The notes: a model not told the origin generated them from the sequence alone. A DNA stretch of 64,000 nt from Polyangiaceae bacterium (GCA_019637265.1 JAHBVY010000001.1:62001-126000); one strand, 5' to 3'; shown: positions 48,268-57,896, counted from the stretch's first letter. A program made the numbers and translations.

Positions 48268-49389
48268 TCAGCGCCGCCCGGCGGGCTGCCCGGGCGGGGT
48301 GTCGCCCTTGCCCTCCAGCATCATTTGCAGCTCGTCCGGCTCGTTCGAGCGGCCCATCGCCTCCTCCAGGCTGATGAGCCGCCGCGCGTAGAGCGAGTAC
48401 AGGGACTGGTTCAGGGTCTGCATGCCGTAGCGCGCCTGGCCCACCTGCATCTGAGAGTAGATCTGGTGCACCTTGTCCTCACGGATCAGGTTCCGCACGG
48501 CGGCGTTCGGCACCAGCACCTCGAGCGCCAGCACGCGACCGGGCGCGCCGTGGCGCGGGAGCAGCAGCTGACTGATGACACCCTCGAGCACGAAGCTGAG
48601 CTGGGCGCGCACCTGACCCTGCTGGTGCGGCGGGAACACGTCGATCACGCGGTTGATGCTTTGGGCCGCGCTGTTGGTGTGCAGCGTGGCGAACACGAGG
48701 TGCCCCGTCTCCGCGATGGTGAGCGCCGCCTCGATCGTCTCGAGGTCACGCATCTCACCGATCAGCACCACGTCGGGGTCCTGACGCAGCACGTACTTCA
48801 GCGCGTCCTTGAATGAGGCAGTATCACTGCCTATCTCGCGCTGGTTCACGATCGAGCGCTTGTGCGGGTGGAGGTACTCGATCGGGTCCTCCACCGTCAT
48901 GATGTGTTGGCGCGTCTCGCTGTTGATCTTGTCGATGATGCTCGCGAGCGTGGTGCTCTTGCCGGAGCCGGTGGGCCCCGTCACCAGGATGAGGCCGCGC
49001 GGCTTCATCGAGAGGTCGGTCACCACCTGCGGCAGCCCCAGCTCCTCGAAGGTGAGGATCTTGAAGGGGATGGTACGGAAGGCGCCGCTCACCGCGCCGC
49101 GCTGCATGAAGATGTTCGCGCGGAAGCGCGAGAGCTGCTTCACCCCGAACGACAGATCGAGCTCCTTGGTGCGCTCGAAGGAGATCTTCTGCTCCTCCGT
49201 GAGCACCGAGTAACAAAGCTGCTTGGTCTCCACCGGGCCGAGCGGCGGGAGCTTGAGCGGCACGATGGCACCGTCGATGCGCAAGAGCGGCGGCGACCCG
49301 GTGGTGATGTGCATGTCGCTCGCGCCCTTCTCGATCATGGCGCGGAGCAGCTGGTGGAGGTTGACCTTGAGTCCGTCTTGTTGGGTCAT
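48268..49389 (-). CDS. pilT: Type IV pilus retraction ATPase PilT
   Basis: A 373-aa hexameric ATPase that drives pilus retraction. Walker A GPTGSGKST, the Asp box (MTVEDPIEYLH), Walker B (VLIGEMRDLETIEAAL), the His box (FATLHTNSA) and the retraction-specific AIRNLIRE-type motif (AVRNLIREDK) are all present. ATG 49389 gives the family N-terminus; the frame continues upstream without features. It is 199 bp downstream of pilB. Confidence 0.95.
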   Translation of the reverse strand: MTQQDGLKVNLHQLLRAMIEKGASDMHITTGSPPLLRIDGAIVPLKLPPLGPVETKQLCYSVLTEEQKISFERTKELDLSFGVKQLSRFRANIFMQRGAVSGAFRTIPFKILTFEELGLPQVVTDLSMKPRGLILVTGPTGSGKSTTLASIIDKINSETRQHIMTVEDPIEYLHPHKRSIVNQREIGSDTASFKDALKYVLRQDPDVVLIGEMRDLETIEAALTIAETGHLVFATLHTNSAAQSINRVIDVFPPHQQGQVRAQLSFVLEGVISQLLLPRHGAPGRVLALEVLVPNAAVRNLIREDKVHQIYSQMQVGQARYGMQTLNQSLYSLYARRLISLEEAMGRSNEPDELQMMLEGKGDTPPGQPAGRR

Positions 49390-49588
49390 AGCGTCAGCGC
49401 CAGGGGGGAGGGGAGCGGGGCTCGGTGGGTCGCGGGCTCGATTCCGTGTGGATAGTGTCTGGAGGCCCTGCGGGAGGTTCTCGGGTTGGGGGTTGGTGTG
49501 CCTCGGGAGGCCCCGCGCGGTGCCCACTCGCTTCGAGCAGGTGCCCTGACGGATGCAGCAGGGGACGACGCAGCAGCCGCGCAGCGCG

Positions 49589-51292
49589 CTAGTCCGACAT
49601 CGTCACGCGCATGATCTCCTCCGGGGTGCTCACGCCCTCCATCACCTTCTTGATGCCGCTCATGCGCAGGGTGGACATGCCGCCGCGGATGGCCGCCGTC
49701 TTGAGCTCGGCGGTGGAGGCGCCCTGGAGCACCATCTCCTTCAGCTCGTCAGTGAAGCGCATCACCTCGTAGAGCGCCACGCGCCCCTTGAACCCGGAGT
49801 TGTTGCAGGTGGCGCAGCCCTGGCCGCGGAAGAACTTGGCCTCCGCCCATTGCGCCTCCGGCACGCCCAGGTCCTTCAGCACCGCAGGGTCCGTCGTCTC
49901 CTCCTTGCGGCAGTCGCCGCAGATGCGGCGCGCGAGGCGCTGGGCGAGCACCAGGTTCACGCTGGCCGTGATCAAGAACGGCTCCACGCCCATGTTGAGC
50001 AAGCGGCTGATGGTGGCGGGCGCGTCGTTGGTGTGCAGCGTGGAGAGCACCAAGTGCCCCGTGAGCGCCGCCTTGACGGCGATCTCCGCCGTCTCGAAGT
50101 CGCGGATCTCGCCCACCATGATGATGTCCGGGTCCTGGCGCAGGAAGGCGCGCAGGGCCATCGCGAAGTTCAGGCCGATGTCGTCGTGCATCTGCACCTG
50201 GTTGATGCCGTGGAGGTTGTACTCCACCGGGTCCTCCGCGGTGCTGATGTTGGACTCGCTCTTGTTCAGATCGCTCAGCGCCGAGTACAGCGTGGTCGTC
50301 TTGCCTGACCCGGTGGGGCCGGTGACGAGCACCATGCCCCACGGCTGATGGATGGCCCACAGGAAGTCCTCCAGCGGCTTCGGGTCGAAGCCGAGCTTGG
50401 CCATGTCCAGCTGGAGGTTGCCCTTGTCGAGCAGACGAAGGACGATCTTCTCGCCCCAAATCGTGGGCAGCACCGAGACGCGGAAGTCCATCTCGCGGCC
50501 CTTGCCCAGCTTGAGCTTGATGCGGCCGTCTTGCGGCAGGCGCCGCTCGGCGATGTCGAGCTGGCTCATGATCTTGAGGCGGCTGGAGATGGCGGCCTTC
50601 AGCTTGAGCGGCGGCGTCATCTCCTCGTGCAGCACGCCGTCGATGCGGTAGCGCACTCGCAGGCGCCGCTCATAGGGCTCCACGTGGATGTCGCTCGCGC
50701 CTTTGCGGATCGCGTTCAAGAGCAGCACGTTCACGAGCCGGATGACCGGCGCGTCCTCGCTCGCGCGCTCGAGCTCGAGCACGTTGACGTCGTCGCCCTC
50801 ACCCTCGAAGTCGATGTCGGCGTCTTGCAGGTCGAGCTCGCCCAGCACCTCGTCGTAGCTGGGCCCGACGTTGTAATAGCGATCGATGGCCTGGGTGATG
50901 GCCGTCTCGCTCGCCACCACCGGCTCCACGTTGTAGCCGCTCAAGAACTTGATGTCGTCGATGGCGTGGAGGTTGGTGGGGTCCGCCATCGCCACGATCA
51001 GCGACGAGCCCGAGCGGCTCACCGGGATGATCTTGTGCTTGTCCGCGACCTCGCGATTCACCAGCTTGATGACGTCCGCCTCGATCTCGTAGTCGTCGAG
51101 GTTGATGGCGGGCAGCCGGTACTGGGTGGACAGGAAGTTCGTGATCTCGCCGTCCGAGACGTAGCCGAGGCGCGCCAAGGTGAACCCGAGGTTCTTCCCG
51201 CTGCGCTTCTGCTCTTCCTGGGCGGCCCGCAGCTGCTGCAGGCTGATCAACTTCTCTCGTACAAGGAGCTCACCAAGTCGACTCGTGGACAT
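49589..51292 (-). CDS. pilB: Type IV pilus assembly ATPase PilB
   Basis: A 567-aa extension ATPase. It has the N-terminal MshEN/GspE-N domain (GELLVREKLISLQQL), Walker A GPTGSGKTTTLYS, the Asp box (STAEDPVEYN), Walker B (IMVGEIRDFETAEIAV), the His box (LSTLHTNDA) and the tetracysteine zinc module (CGDC and CATC). pilT follows on the same strand. In many bacteria pilC comes next, but here pilT is followed by a porin gene, so the pilus locus is split. Confidence 0.95.
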   Translation of the reverse strand: MSTSRLGELLVREKLISLQQLRAAQEEQKRSGKNLGFTLARLGYVSDGEITNFLSTQYRLPAINLDDYEIEADVIKLVNREVADKHKIIPVSRSGSSLIVAMADPTNLHAIDDIKFLSGYNVEPVVASETAITQAIDRYYNVGPSYDEVLGELDLQDADIDFEGEGDDVNVLELERASEDAPVIRLVNVLLLNAIRKGASDIHVEPYERRLRVRYRIDGVLHEEMTPPLKLKAAISSRLKIMSQLDIAERRLPQDGRIKLKLGKGREMDFRVSVLPTIWGEKIVLRLLDKGNLQLDMAKLGFDPKPLEDFLWAIHQPWGMVLVTGPTGSGKTTTLYSALSDLNKSESNISTAEDPVEYNLHGINQVQMHDDIGLNFAMALRAFLRQDPDIIMVGEIRDFETAEIAVKAALTGHLVLSTLHTNDAPATISRLLNMGVEPFLITASVNLVLAQRLARRICGDCRKEETTDPAVLKDLGVPEAQWAEAKFFRGQGCATCNNSGFKGRVALYEVMRFTDELKEMVLQGASTAELKTAAIRGGMSTLRMSGIKKVMEGVSTPEEIMRVTMSD

Positions 51293-51661
51293 GTACCTCT
51301 AGCTTCCGCCGCGATCCGGGCATGACCGCGACATCGGGGCCGCGCGCAGGGTGGGGCACTTCGCGCTCAACGCGGGAGCATACCTGAATCCTCGCTCCGA
51401 GGGCTCCATCTCGCGGAGGCCCCCCGATGCTTGGTTGCGCCAAGCCGCGCCGAGCAGCGCTCACGTAGTGATGGGGCCAACCCCCAAAAAAACCCGCGTA
51501 GGCGCCGCCCGGAGCCTTGACGTTGGAGGCGCACCGCGAATACTTCCCCACCGGCGCCCCGAGATTGGTGCGTCGGAGAAGTCAAGAATAGCCCGGGCGG
51601 CGTCCGGCGATGGTTCGGTGTCGGCCGGCCTCCCTGAGGACCGAAGCCCAGCAGGATCCAG
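51293..51661. other. Intergenic region between divergent pilB and moeB-like genes
   Basis: About 370 bp without a gene. It must hold both promoters, but no clear -35/-10 or -24/-12 element was read. It has a GGGGCCAACCCCCAAAAAAA tract at 51473-51487. Confidence 0.55.
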
Positions 51662-52837
51662 ATGGCCAAGACTTACAGCGATTTGTTCGGAGAGGTGCAG
51701 GGCAGCGTGCGCGTCATGCCGCTGGAGGAGCTGAAGCGCCGCTTCGACGCGAAGGACATCCCGGTGCTGGTGGACGTGCGTGAGAAGGACGAGGTGCGCG
51801 GCGGCTTCATCCCCGGGGCCATCCACATCCCGCGCGGCTTCCTCGAGATGCAGGTCGAGAGCAGGATCCCTGACAAATCGCAAGAGGTGGTGGTGTACTG
51901 CGCCGGCGGCGTGCGCAGCGCCTTCGCCGCCAAGACGTTGGCGGACCTGGGCTACACGCAGGTCATCAGCGTGAACCCCGGGTTCGTGCGCTGGAAGGAC
52001 GTGGGCTACCCGGTGGAGGAGCCGCCCAAGCTGACGGAGGCGCAGCTCGATCGCTACTCGCGGCACCTCCTGCTGCAAGAGGTGGGCGCGCAGGGCCAGG
52101 AGCGGCTCTTGAAGTCGCGCGTGCTGCTGCTGGGCGCCGGTGGTTTGGGCAGCCCAGCTGGCTATTACCTGGCGGCGGCGGGGGTCGGCACCATCGGCTT
52201 CGTCGACGCGGACGTGGTGGACGCCTCCAACCTCCAGCGGCAAATCATCCACACCACGGCGCGCGTGGGTCAGCCCAAGGTGGACAGCGCGGAGGTGGCG
52301 CTGAAAGACCTGAACCCTGACGTGAAGGTGGTCAAATACCAAGAGCGCCTGACCAGCGAGAACATCGAGCGCATCCTGGCGGATGGCTGGGACGTCATCG
52401 TGGACGGCTGCGACAACTTCCCCACGCGCTACCTCGTGAATGACGCCAGCGTGTTCCACAAGATCCCGGTGATCCACGGCTCCATCTTCCGCTTCGATGG
52501 TCAGGTCACCACCTTCATTCCGGGGGACGGGCCCTGCTACCGCTGCCTGTACCCGGAGCCGCCGCCGCCGCACCTCGCGCCCTCTTGCGCGGAGGCCGGC
52601 GTGCTCGGGATCTTGCCGGGGATGATCGGCATCCTGCAGGCGACGGAGGCGGTGAAGCTGCTGCTCGGCAAGGGGAACCCGCTGAACGGGCGCCTGCTCA
52701 CCTACGACAGCATGGGGATGACCTTCCGCACCCTCAAGCTGCGCCGCGACAAGACCTGCCCGGTGTGCGGCGACGCACCGACGATCCGCGAGTACATCGA
52801 CTACGAGGGCTTCTGCAGCGGCGTGCGCGGCCATTGA
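51662..52837 (+). CDS. Rhodanese-MoeB/ThiF fusion (sulfur-carrier adenylyltransferase)
   Basis: A 391-aa protein. The N-terminal rhodanese domain (residues ~10-118) has the active cysteine C80 in CAGGVRS. The MoeB/ThiF domain (~125-390) has the nucleotide loop GAGGLGS (158-164), the zinc pairs CYRC (292, 295) and CPVC (366, 369) and the acyl-adenylate cysteine C309. It should adenylate the C-terminus of a MoaD- or ThiS-like carrier and may supply sulfur from its own rhodanese domain. In MOCS3 and MoeZ the rhodanese domain is C-terminal; the order is reversed here. No carrier gene is adjacent. Confidence 0.9.
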   Translation: MAKTYSDLFGEVQGSVRVMPLEELKRRFDAKDIPVLVDVREKDEVRGGFIPGAIHIPRGFLEMQVESRIPDKSQEVVVYCAGGVRSAFAAKTLADLGYTQVISVNPGFVRWKDVGYPVEEPPKLTEAQLDRYSRHLLLQEVGAQGQERLLKSRVLLLGAGGLGSPAGYYLAAAGVGTIGFVDADVVDASNLQRQIIHTTARVGQPKVDSAEVALKDLNPDVKVVKYQERLTSENIERILADGWDVIVDGCDNFPTRYLVNDASVFHKIPVIHGSIFRFDGQVTTFIPGDGPCYRCLYPEPPPPHLAPSCAEAGVLGILPGMIGILQATEAVKLLLGKGNPLNGRLLTYDSMGMTFRTLKLRRDKTCPVCGDAPTIREYIDYEGFCSGVRGH

Positions 52838-52860
52838 GGGCACGCAGCGCCGCAGGCTCT

Positions 52861-53041
52861 GTCAGGTCAGCTGACGCCCCGTGATCCGTTAGTCCAGCTA
52901 ACGATCTGCGCGATCCTCCGTGCTCCGTTAGGTCACCTAACGATTCTCGAAGGATAGGATCGGGGGGTTAGACGGCACCGCACTGCGCGTCGCCGCGAGC
53001 AGCGCCGGGGAGCCGTCGCAGCGTCAGTCAGGTCACCTAAC
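52861..53041. repeat. Cluster of four CGTYAG-CTRACG palindromes
   Basis: Copies are at 52861-52875 (GTCAGGTCAGCTGAC), 52887-52903 (CGTTAGTCCAGCTAACG), 52926-52942 (CGTTAGGTCACCTAACG, perfect 8-bp arms) and 53027-53041 (GTCAGGTCACCTAAC). They fill the 282-bp gap between the convergent moeB-like and PAP2 genes. Confidence 0.75.
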
Positions 53042-53119
53042 GACGACCTGAGGCTCTCGCGTACGACTGACTGATTTCCGAGGAGATGGCTCCGAGGGTG
53101 GAGCGCCGTCGCCGCGAGC

Positions 53120-54127
53120 TCAGCCGCCGTGCGCGTCGCCGCCGTTCGCTGCGAAGCGGGGCCACACCTCGGTGAGCCCTTGCGCCGTACGGCGCTTGAG
53201 CTCCCAGCGCGTGATGCGCGGCGAGACGACGGAGATGGCGTAGGCGAGGCTCAAGCCGACCACCACGTCCACCGCCCAGTGCCACCGCATGTACATGGTG
53301 GCGACGATGATGTTGAGTGAGAAAAAGGTGACGATCGGCCACGTGTAGCAAAACGGCCGCTTGTCACGGTGACGGAACGAGTACAGCGCGCAGAAGGCGG
53401 GCCCCGCCGTGTGGAGCGACGGGAAGATGTCCTTCTGGGCGCCGCTCGCGTTGACCGTGTTGACGACGATGTCGTGCCACATGCCCGACGGCAGCGCGTG
53501 CTCGAAGCTGAGGTGACGGATGGGCCCGAAGCCTGGCACCAGCATGTACGAAACGTGCACGACGCACACGAGCAGGATCATCCCGAGGGTGAACTCACCC
53601 GTCATCCGCCGATCCCGCGCCAAGAACAGCATCGGGAGCACGTGCAGCGCGAGCAGGAAGAAGTAGCTGAAGTAGAAGAAGGCGAACCACTCGCTGCTCG
53701 CTTCGGACACCACTTGGTCGAGCCACACCGCGGGCTCCACCCCGAGCGTCTTCAGATCGAGCTGATACAGCGCTTCATCCAAGTTGCCGGGGTTCACCAC
53801 GGGCAAGAGGTTCGCCAGGATGAAGTAGCTGAGCTGCACCGGCCCAAACATGCCGAGCCGGTAGATGAGCGGCGCCGCGACGCCGTGTCGCAGCGGCAGG
53901 CCCCGGATGACGGTCAGGGTGCCGACGAACACCGCGAGCAAGACGCAGACATCCGTCAGGCTCTTCGTCCGCGCCGGGCTCGGATCGGCCAGGAGCACCG
54001 CGCCGAGCAAGGTGGCGAAGAACACCAACACCACCCAGTCCTGAAACGCGCACTCGCGGGCGAAGCGCCGCACTCCATCCAGCACCGAGTTGGTGGGCGG
54101 CGCGAGGACGTCGTGCTTGACGGCCAC
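53120..54127 (-). CDS. PAP2-superfamily membrane phosphatase (Aur1/inositol-phosphoceramide-synthase-like)
   Basis: A ~335-aa membrane protein with about six hydrophobic segments. The PAP2 motifs at the end of the sequence are FPSLHTAGP (catalytic histidine) and MRWHWAVDVVVG (second histidine with aspartate), with a PGFGPIRHL segment before them; this layout is closest to the PAP2_3/Aur1-type branch that acts on phospholipids or sphingolipids. The start is uncertain: GTG 54127 gives a short N-terminus before the first helix; the frame is open to 54319 with only a TTG start. The Arg/Lys-rich C-terminus is probably cytoplasmic. Confidence 0.8.
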   Translation of the reverse strand: MAVKHDVLAPPTNSVLDGVRRFARECAFQDWVVLVFFATLLGAVLLADPSPARTKSLTDVCVLLAVFVGTLTVIRGLPLRHGVAAPLIYRLGMFGPVQLSYFILANLLPVVNPGNLDEALYQLDLKTLGVEPAVWLDQVVSEASSEWFAFFYFSYFFLLALHVLPMLFLARDRRMTGEFTLGMILLVCVVHVSYMLVPGFGPIRHLSFEHALPSGMWHDIVVNTVNASGAQKDIFPSLHTAGPAFCALYSFRHRDKRPFCYTWPIVTFFSLNIIVATMYMRWHWAVDVVVGLSLAYAISVVSPRITRWELKRRTAQGLTEVWPRFAANGGDAHGG

Positions 54128-54563
54128 GAGGTCAGGGAAGGAAGGGGCTCGACGGGACAAAGCAGTCAGCTGAAATGACGGTTGCGATCGCTGCGGGACC
54201 CGCGAAGCGCGGTGAGGGGCCAGGCCCAGACCAAGTACGCGCCGTGCTGGTGCGCCCCCATCCTGGTCACTGGCACCACCCCGAACGTGGGGTCGATGGG
54301 CACTGCGTAGCGCGTTCAACGGATGATTTCAGCTGCCGTGCGCCGCGAATCATGCTTCGCGGTGAGCAGCTTCATACACAGTGGCGGGAGCACTTCGTCG
54401 CCACACGGCCCGGTGCAGGCAAACCCCCAAACCCCGATCACGCAGCGCTTCCAGCCGCAGGATTCCGCTGTGAGCCGCGCTCGCCCCCTGAGCGCGCTTC
54501 ATGCTCGGCGAGGTCCGACACGCGCTCCGTTCGACGTGTGGTCTCGAGCGCTCGCCGGCGGAG
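54128..54563. other. Intergenic region upstream of the PAP2 gene
   Basis: About 435 bp (less if PAP2 starts earlier). It contains a CAAACCCCCAAACCCC tract at 54420-54435. Reading frames present are low-complexity and lack ribosome sites. No other element is recognised. Confidence 0.5.
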
Positions 54564-55361
54564 CTACGGATCGCGGGTGAGGCGCTGCTTCGTGGGCTCC
54601 GCCTCCAACAGCAGCTCGTCGTCGAGGTGCTCGGCGCTGAGCTCCTCCGCCGCCACCCGGAGTCGCGGCGGCGGCTCGAGCGGCTCGTCGGTCGCGATGC
54701 GATAGAGCACGCGACCCTCCTGGGTGATCTCGCTCTGGGCCAGGTCGTGGACCACCAGCTGGGTGAGCAGCGCCTCCGTCTCCTCGTGCCCCAGCCCCAG
54801 CAGCTGGGAGAGCTGGCGCGCGCTGACCTTGCTGAAGCTCGCGACCGCGTCTCGCGCCACGCTCCTCCACGCGGCCTGCAGCAGCTCGCGCGCGCGCGCG
54901 AGGTGACGCCGACGACGACCCCAGGCGAACGCGGTGGCGGCGAGCCACAGCGCGGCGCCGATCAGGCTCACCACCAGGCCGGGTAGGCTGGTGGCGGCGG
55001 CCAGGCCCGCGGCGCCGAGCGAGGCGAGGGACGTGAGGCCCGTGAGGCCCGTCAGTGCTCCGAACCACCCCGCGCGTCGCCGGGCGCGCCGCGTCTCCAT
55101 CAAGGCGGGCGCCTCCGCGTCGCTGCGCACCACGCGCGTGTCGTGCACTGGGATCCGCGGGCCGCCGCAGATGCGGCACACCCAGTCCCCCGAAGCGCGC
55201 TGCACGGAGCCGCTCTCGGCGCGGCAGTGGGGGCAGCGGTGGATGTTGCCGTAGACGGTGCCACACAGCCGGCACTCGCCGGCGTGGGGTGAGATGAGGC
55301 CGCTGCACACGCGGCACCGCGTCAGCTCCCGAGACGAAGGGGGACTCACGGCGTCGCTCAC
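54564..55361 (-). CDS. Zinc-ribbon membrane protein with winged-helix-like tail
   Basis: A 265-aa protein. Residues ~16-67 carry four CxxC pairs (CRVC, CRLC, CPHC, CRIC), enough for two zinc ribbons. A hydrophobic stretch at ~100-145 (LTGLTSLASLGAAGLAAATSLPGLVVSLIGAA in two halves) probably makes two membrane helices. The C-terminal part (SFSKVSARQLSQLLGLGHEETEALLTQLVVHDL) looks like a winged helix. This combination suggests a membrane-tethered sensor or adaptor; no named family is recognised. Confidence 0.75.
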   Translation of the reverse strand: MSDAVSPPSSRELTRCRVCSGLISPHAGECRLCGTVYGNIHRCPHCRAESGSVQRASGDWVCRICGGPRIPVHDTRVVRSDAEAPALMETRRARRRAGWFGALTGLTGLTSLASLGAAGLAAATSLPGLVVSLIGAALWLAATAFAWGRRRRHLARARELLQAAWRSVARDAVASFSKVSARQLSQLLGLGHEETEALLTQLVVHDLAQSEITQEGRVLYRIATDEPLEPPPRLRVAAEELSAEHLDDELLLEAEPTKQRLTRDP

Positions 55362-55622
55362 CCCCTCCCCATATCAGTGAGCGGCGCCGTCCGCAGCTGG
55401 GGTGGCGGCGCAGCCAGGCCTGCGCACCCAGAGCGGCAGCGCAGCCACGTCCAGAAGAGCAGAAGAGCCACGTCCAGCAGAGCCGGAGCGGCGCCGACGC
55501 GCGATAGGCCGGTTTGCGCGGCGCGGCATCCAACGTGGTGCGATGTGGGTGATGTGCGTGGATGTGCGTGCTCCTAACCTATTTGACGTCGGCTGAGTGG
55601 CCGCATACGCTTTGGCAACCCC

Positions 55623-57149
55623 ATGCCTCGCCTTCCTTCGGTCCTCTCACTGGTCTCCGGCGCCTTGGTCGTCGGGTTGTTTTGGCCTCTGGCGTGCGCT
55701 AGCGACCCAGGCGTTACGGACGACCCATCGGGTGGCAGTGGTGGTGGGGACGCCTCCGCGGGCTCGGGGGGCATCGGCGGCACCGGCGGGACGGGGGGCA
55801 CCGGCAACACGGGTAACTCGGGCGGCACGGGCGGTGGTTGGCCGACCACCGGCTTCGGCTCACCTTGCTCGGTGGATGAGGACTGCGGGACGCGGCAGTG
55901 CACCGACATCGGGAAGTCCACCAGCAACCGAGTGTGCACCGTGCCCTGCGTGGAGGGCTCGCCGTGCCCCGGCGGTGGCTACTGCACCTTCCATGAGGAG
56001 GACGGCTACACCTGCATCCCGGACACCGGCAACCAGTGCGGGCAGTGCAGCGTCGACGCGGACTGCCCCAACATCGGGGATCGCTGCCTGATCTCGGCGA
56101 ACAACGATCGCTACTGCGCGCGTGACTGCGCGTTCGATGGGGCCTGTGGGGTGGGCTTCGAGTGCAAGCCGCAGCCGGCGGTCGAGCCCACGGATCCAGA
56201 CGCCGGGGGTGACTCCGGCACTGAGCTGAAGCCGCCCGCGGCCTGTGTCCCGGAGGGCAATGAGTCCTGCGCCTGTGACGCGAAGCGCGACGGGGTGGCG
56301 CGGCGCTGCTCCACTCAGAGCGGCGGCCTGACTTGTGAGGGGACGGAGACTTGTAACGCCGCCGCGGGCACCTGGGAGGGCTGCACCGCGAGCTCACCGC
56401 AGCCGGAGATCTGTGACGGCGCGGACAACGACTGCAACGGCACCCCGGACGACGGCACCGACCTCGACATGTGCGCGCATGAGGGCGACCCGGCGAACAC
56501 CAGCTTCGTGTGCAACCTCGGCCAATGTGAGCTCGCCCCTTGCAACGATGGTTGGGCAGCCTACCCGTCGAGCTTGCCGAAGAGCGTCGGGTGCACCTGC
56601 CGGGTGGAGGCGGGCGACATCGGCGGCGCCAACGACACCTGCGCGGGCGCGACGCACGTCGGCAGCGTGAGCGACGGGAGCCTCAACGCGCTCACCGTCT
56701 CGGGCCGCCTCACCAGCGACACCGACGTCGACTGGTACAAGTTCGACACCGTCGACACCGACGAGGGCACCACCAACAGCTACCACATCCAGATCGACTT
56801 CACGGCGCCGGTGCCCGCCAACAATGAGTTCGTGTTCGACGTGATCCGAGGCGACAGCTGCGACACCCCCGCCGCCAGTCACTCGTCGCTCACCAGCTAC
56901 ACCTGGTGCGTGGATGGTACGGGCACCGGACCGGGTGGCGAGACGATCGGCGAGCAGGTCTGCAGCGCCCAGGGTGACCGCCACTGCGGCCCGCACGGCC
57001 GCCCGTATTACCTCCGCGTCTCGCGGCGACCGGGGGTCACCGGGACCTGCGACGAGTACCGCATCACGATCACCGCGCGCGGCAGCTTCAACTGCGACTT
57101 CACCAAGGCCTGCGCGCCTCAGGTCGACGAGACCGGGCAGAGTCGCTGA
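55623..57149 (+). CDS. Cysteine-rich lipoprotein with MopE-like repeat
   Basis: A 508-aa surface protein. The signal peptide ends in lipobox PLAC (cysteine 26) and is followed by a Gly/Ser/Thr linker. About 35 cysteines lie in EGF-like spacing (CSVDEDCGTRQC, CGQCSVDADCPNIGDRC). ICDGADNDCNGTPDDG is a MopE-type repeat, typical of myxobacterial surface proteins and possibly calcium- or metal-binding. The last ~180 residues look like a jelly-roll domain (SGRLTSDTDVDWYKFDTVD) of the pre-peptidase C-terminal type. No protease motif is seen. It is probably a cell-surface binding protein. Confidence 0.85.
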   Translation: MPRLPSVLSLVSGALVVGLFWPLACASDPGVTDDPSGGSGGGDASAGSGGIGGTGGTGGTGNTGNSGGTGGGWPTTGFGSPCSVDEDCGTRQCTDIGKSTSNRVCTVPCVEGSPCPGGGYCTFHEEDGYTCIPDTGNQCGQCSVDADCPNIGDRCLISANNDRYCARDCAFDGACGVGFECKPQPAVEPTDPDAGGDSGTELKPPAACVPEGNESCACDAKRDGVARRCSTQSGGLTCEGTETCNAAAGTWEGCTASSPQPEICDGADNDCNGTPDDGTDLDMCAHEGDPANTSFVCNLGQCELAPCNDGWAAYPSSLPKSVGCTCRVEAGDIGGANDTCAGATHVGSVSDGSLNALTVSGRLTSDTDVDWYKFDTVDTDEGTTNSYHIQIDFTAPVPANNEFVFDVIRGDSCDTPAASHSSLTSYTWCVDGTGTGPGGETIGEQVCSAQGDRHCGPHGRPYYLRVSRRPGVTGTCDEYRITITARGSFNCDFTKACAPQVDETGQSR

Positions 57150-57268
57150 CGCAGGGTTGTTGACGGCGCAGGGTCGCTGACGCGGCGCAGTCGTTGGTGC
57201 CGCTGGGAGCGTGCGCCGCTCAGGGCTGCTGACGACTGCGGTGGGTGAAACCCGAGCAAGGCAGCCGC

Positions 57269-57871
57269 TCAGGGTGCGCGCAGGAGCTCGAAGAGGCGCT
57301 GGAGCATCTGGTAGGTGAGCCCCCACACCACGCGCCCGTCGACGTCGAACGCGGGCAGCTCCAGCGCGCCACCGGGGTACACGTAGCGGGTGGTGGTGGC
57401 GCGCGCGCCGGTGATGAGCGGCCCGAGCGGCGCCCAGATGGCCTCCGCCACCTCGTGATTGGGGGACAGCCGCGGCGTTTCGTACAGCTCGAACACGAAC
57501 GGCGTGATGCTGAGCCCGACGGGGCGGCCCTTGGCCATGGCGGGGATGGAGTCGAGCTGACCGAGCACCTGGCCCCGCTCGAGCAGCTTGAGGTCGAGCT
57601 CCTCCTCCGTCTCGCGCACGGCGGTGGCGAGCAGGCTCGCGTCGCCGGGGTCGCGGCGCCCCCCGGGGAAAGCCATGTGACCTGACCAAGGGTCGCGCTC
57701 GTGCACCGCGCGGCGGATCAAGAGCACCTCGCTCTCACTCGGATCGGAGGCCGGGCGCAGGATGGTGGCGACCGCCGCTTGGGGCTCGCTGCCTGGCTCG
57801 ACTGGCAGCGCCGAGCGCGCTTCGAGCGCGGCGCGGATCTGGGGGAGGCTCGTGCGGTGCGTGCGGTGCAT
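57269..57871 (-). CDS. Nudix CoA pyrophosphatase (NudL-like)
   Basis: A 200-aa Nudix hydrolase. The UPF0035 signature (LLIRRAVHERDPWSGHMAFPGG) precedes the Nudix box (GGRRDPGDASLLATAVRETEEELDL), which marks coenzyme A pyrophosphatases such as NudL. The box deviates from the general consensus in the same way other NudL proteins do, so it is expected to be active. It lies 25 bp downstream of the acyl-CoA dehydrogenase gene, which fits a role in CoA or acyl-CoA turnover. Confidence 0.9.
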   Translation of the reverse strand: MHRTHRTSLPQIRAALEARSALPVEPGSEPQAAVATILRPASDPSESEVLLIRRAVHERDPWSGHMAFPGGRRDPGDASLLATAVRETEEELDLKLLERGQVLGQLDSIPAMAKGRPVGLSITPFVFELYETPRLSPNHEVAEAIWAPLGPLITGARATTTRYVYPGGALELPAFDVDGRVVWGLTYQMLQRLFELLRAP

Positions 57872-57896
57872 CGGAGAGGAGGCAGGGTCAGGCGCG

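Noticed and set aside
54499-55533. Minus-strand frame of about 340 codons overlapping the zinc-ribbon gene
   Set aside because: It is Arg/Ala/Gly-rich and has no family features; the zinc-ribbon frame at 54564-55361 has CxxC pairs and membrane helices.
57269-57871. Apparently altered Nudix box, suggesting an inactive enzyme
   Set aside because: The differences from the general Nudix consensus match the NudL/UPF0035 subgroup, so it is probably normal.
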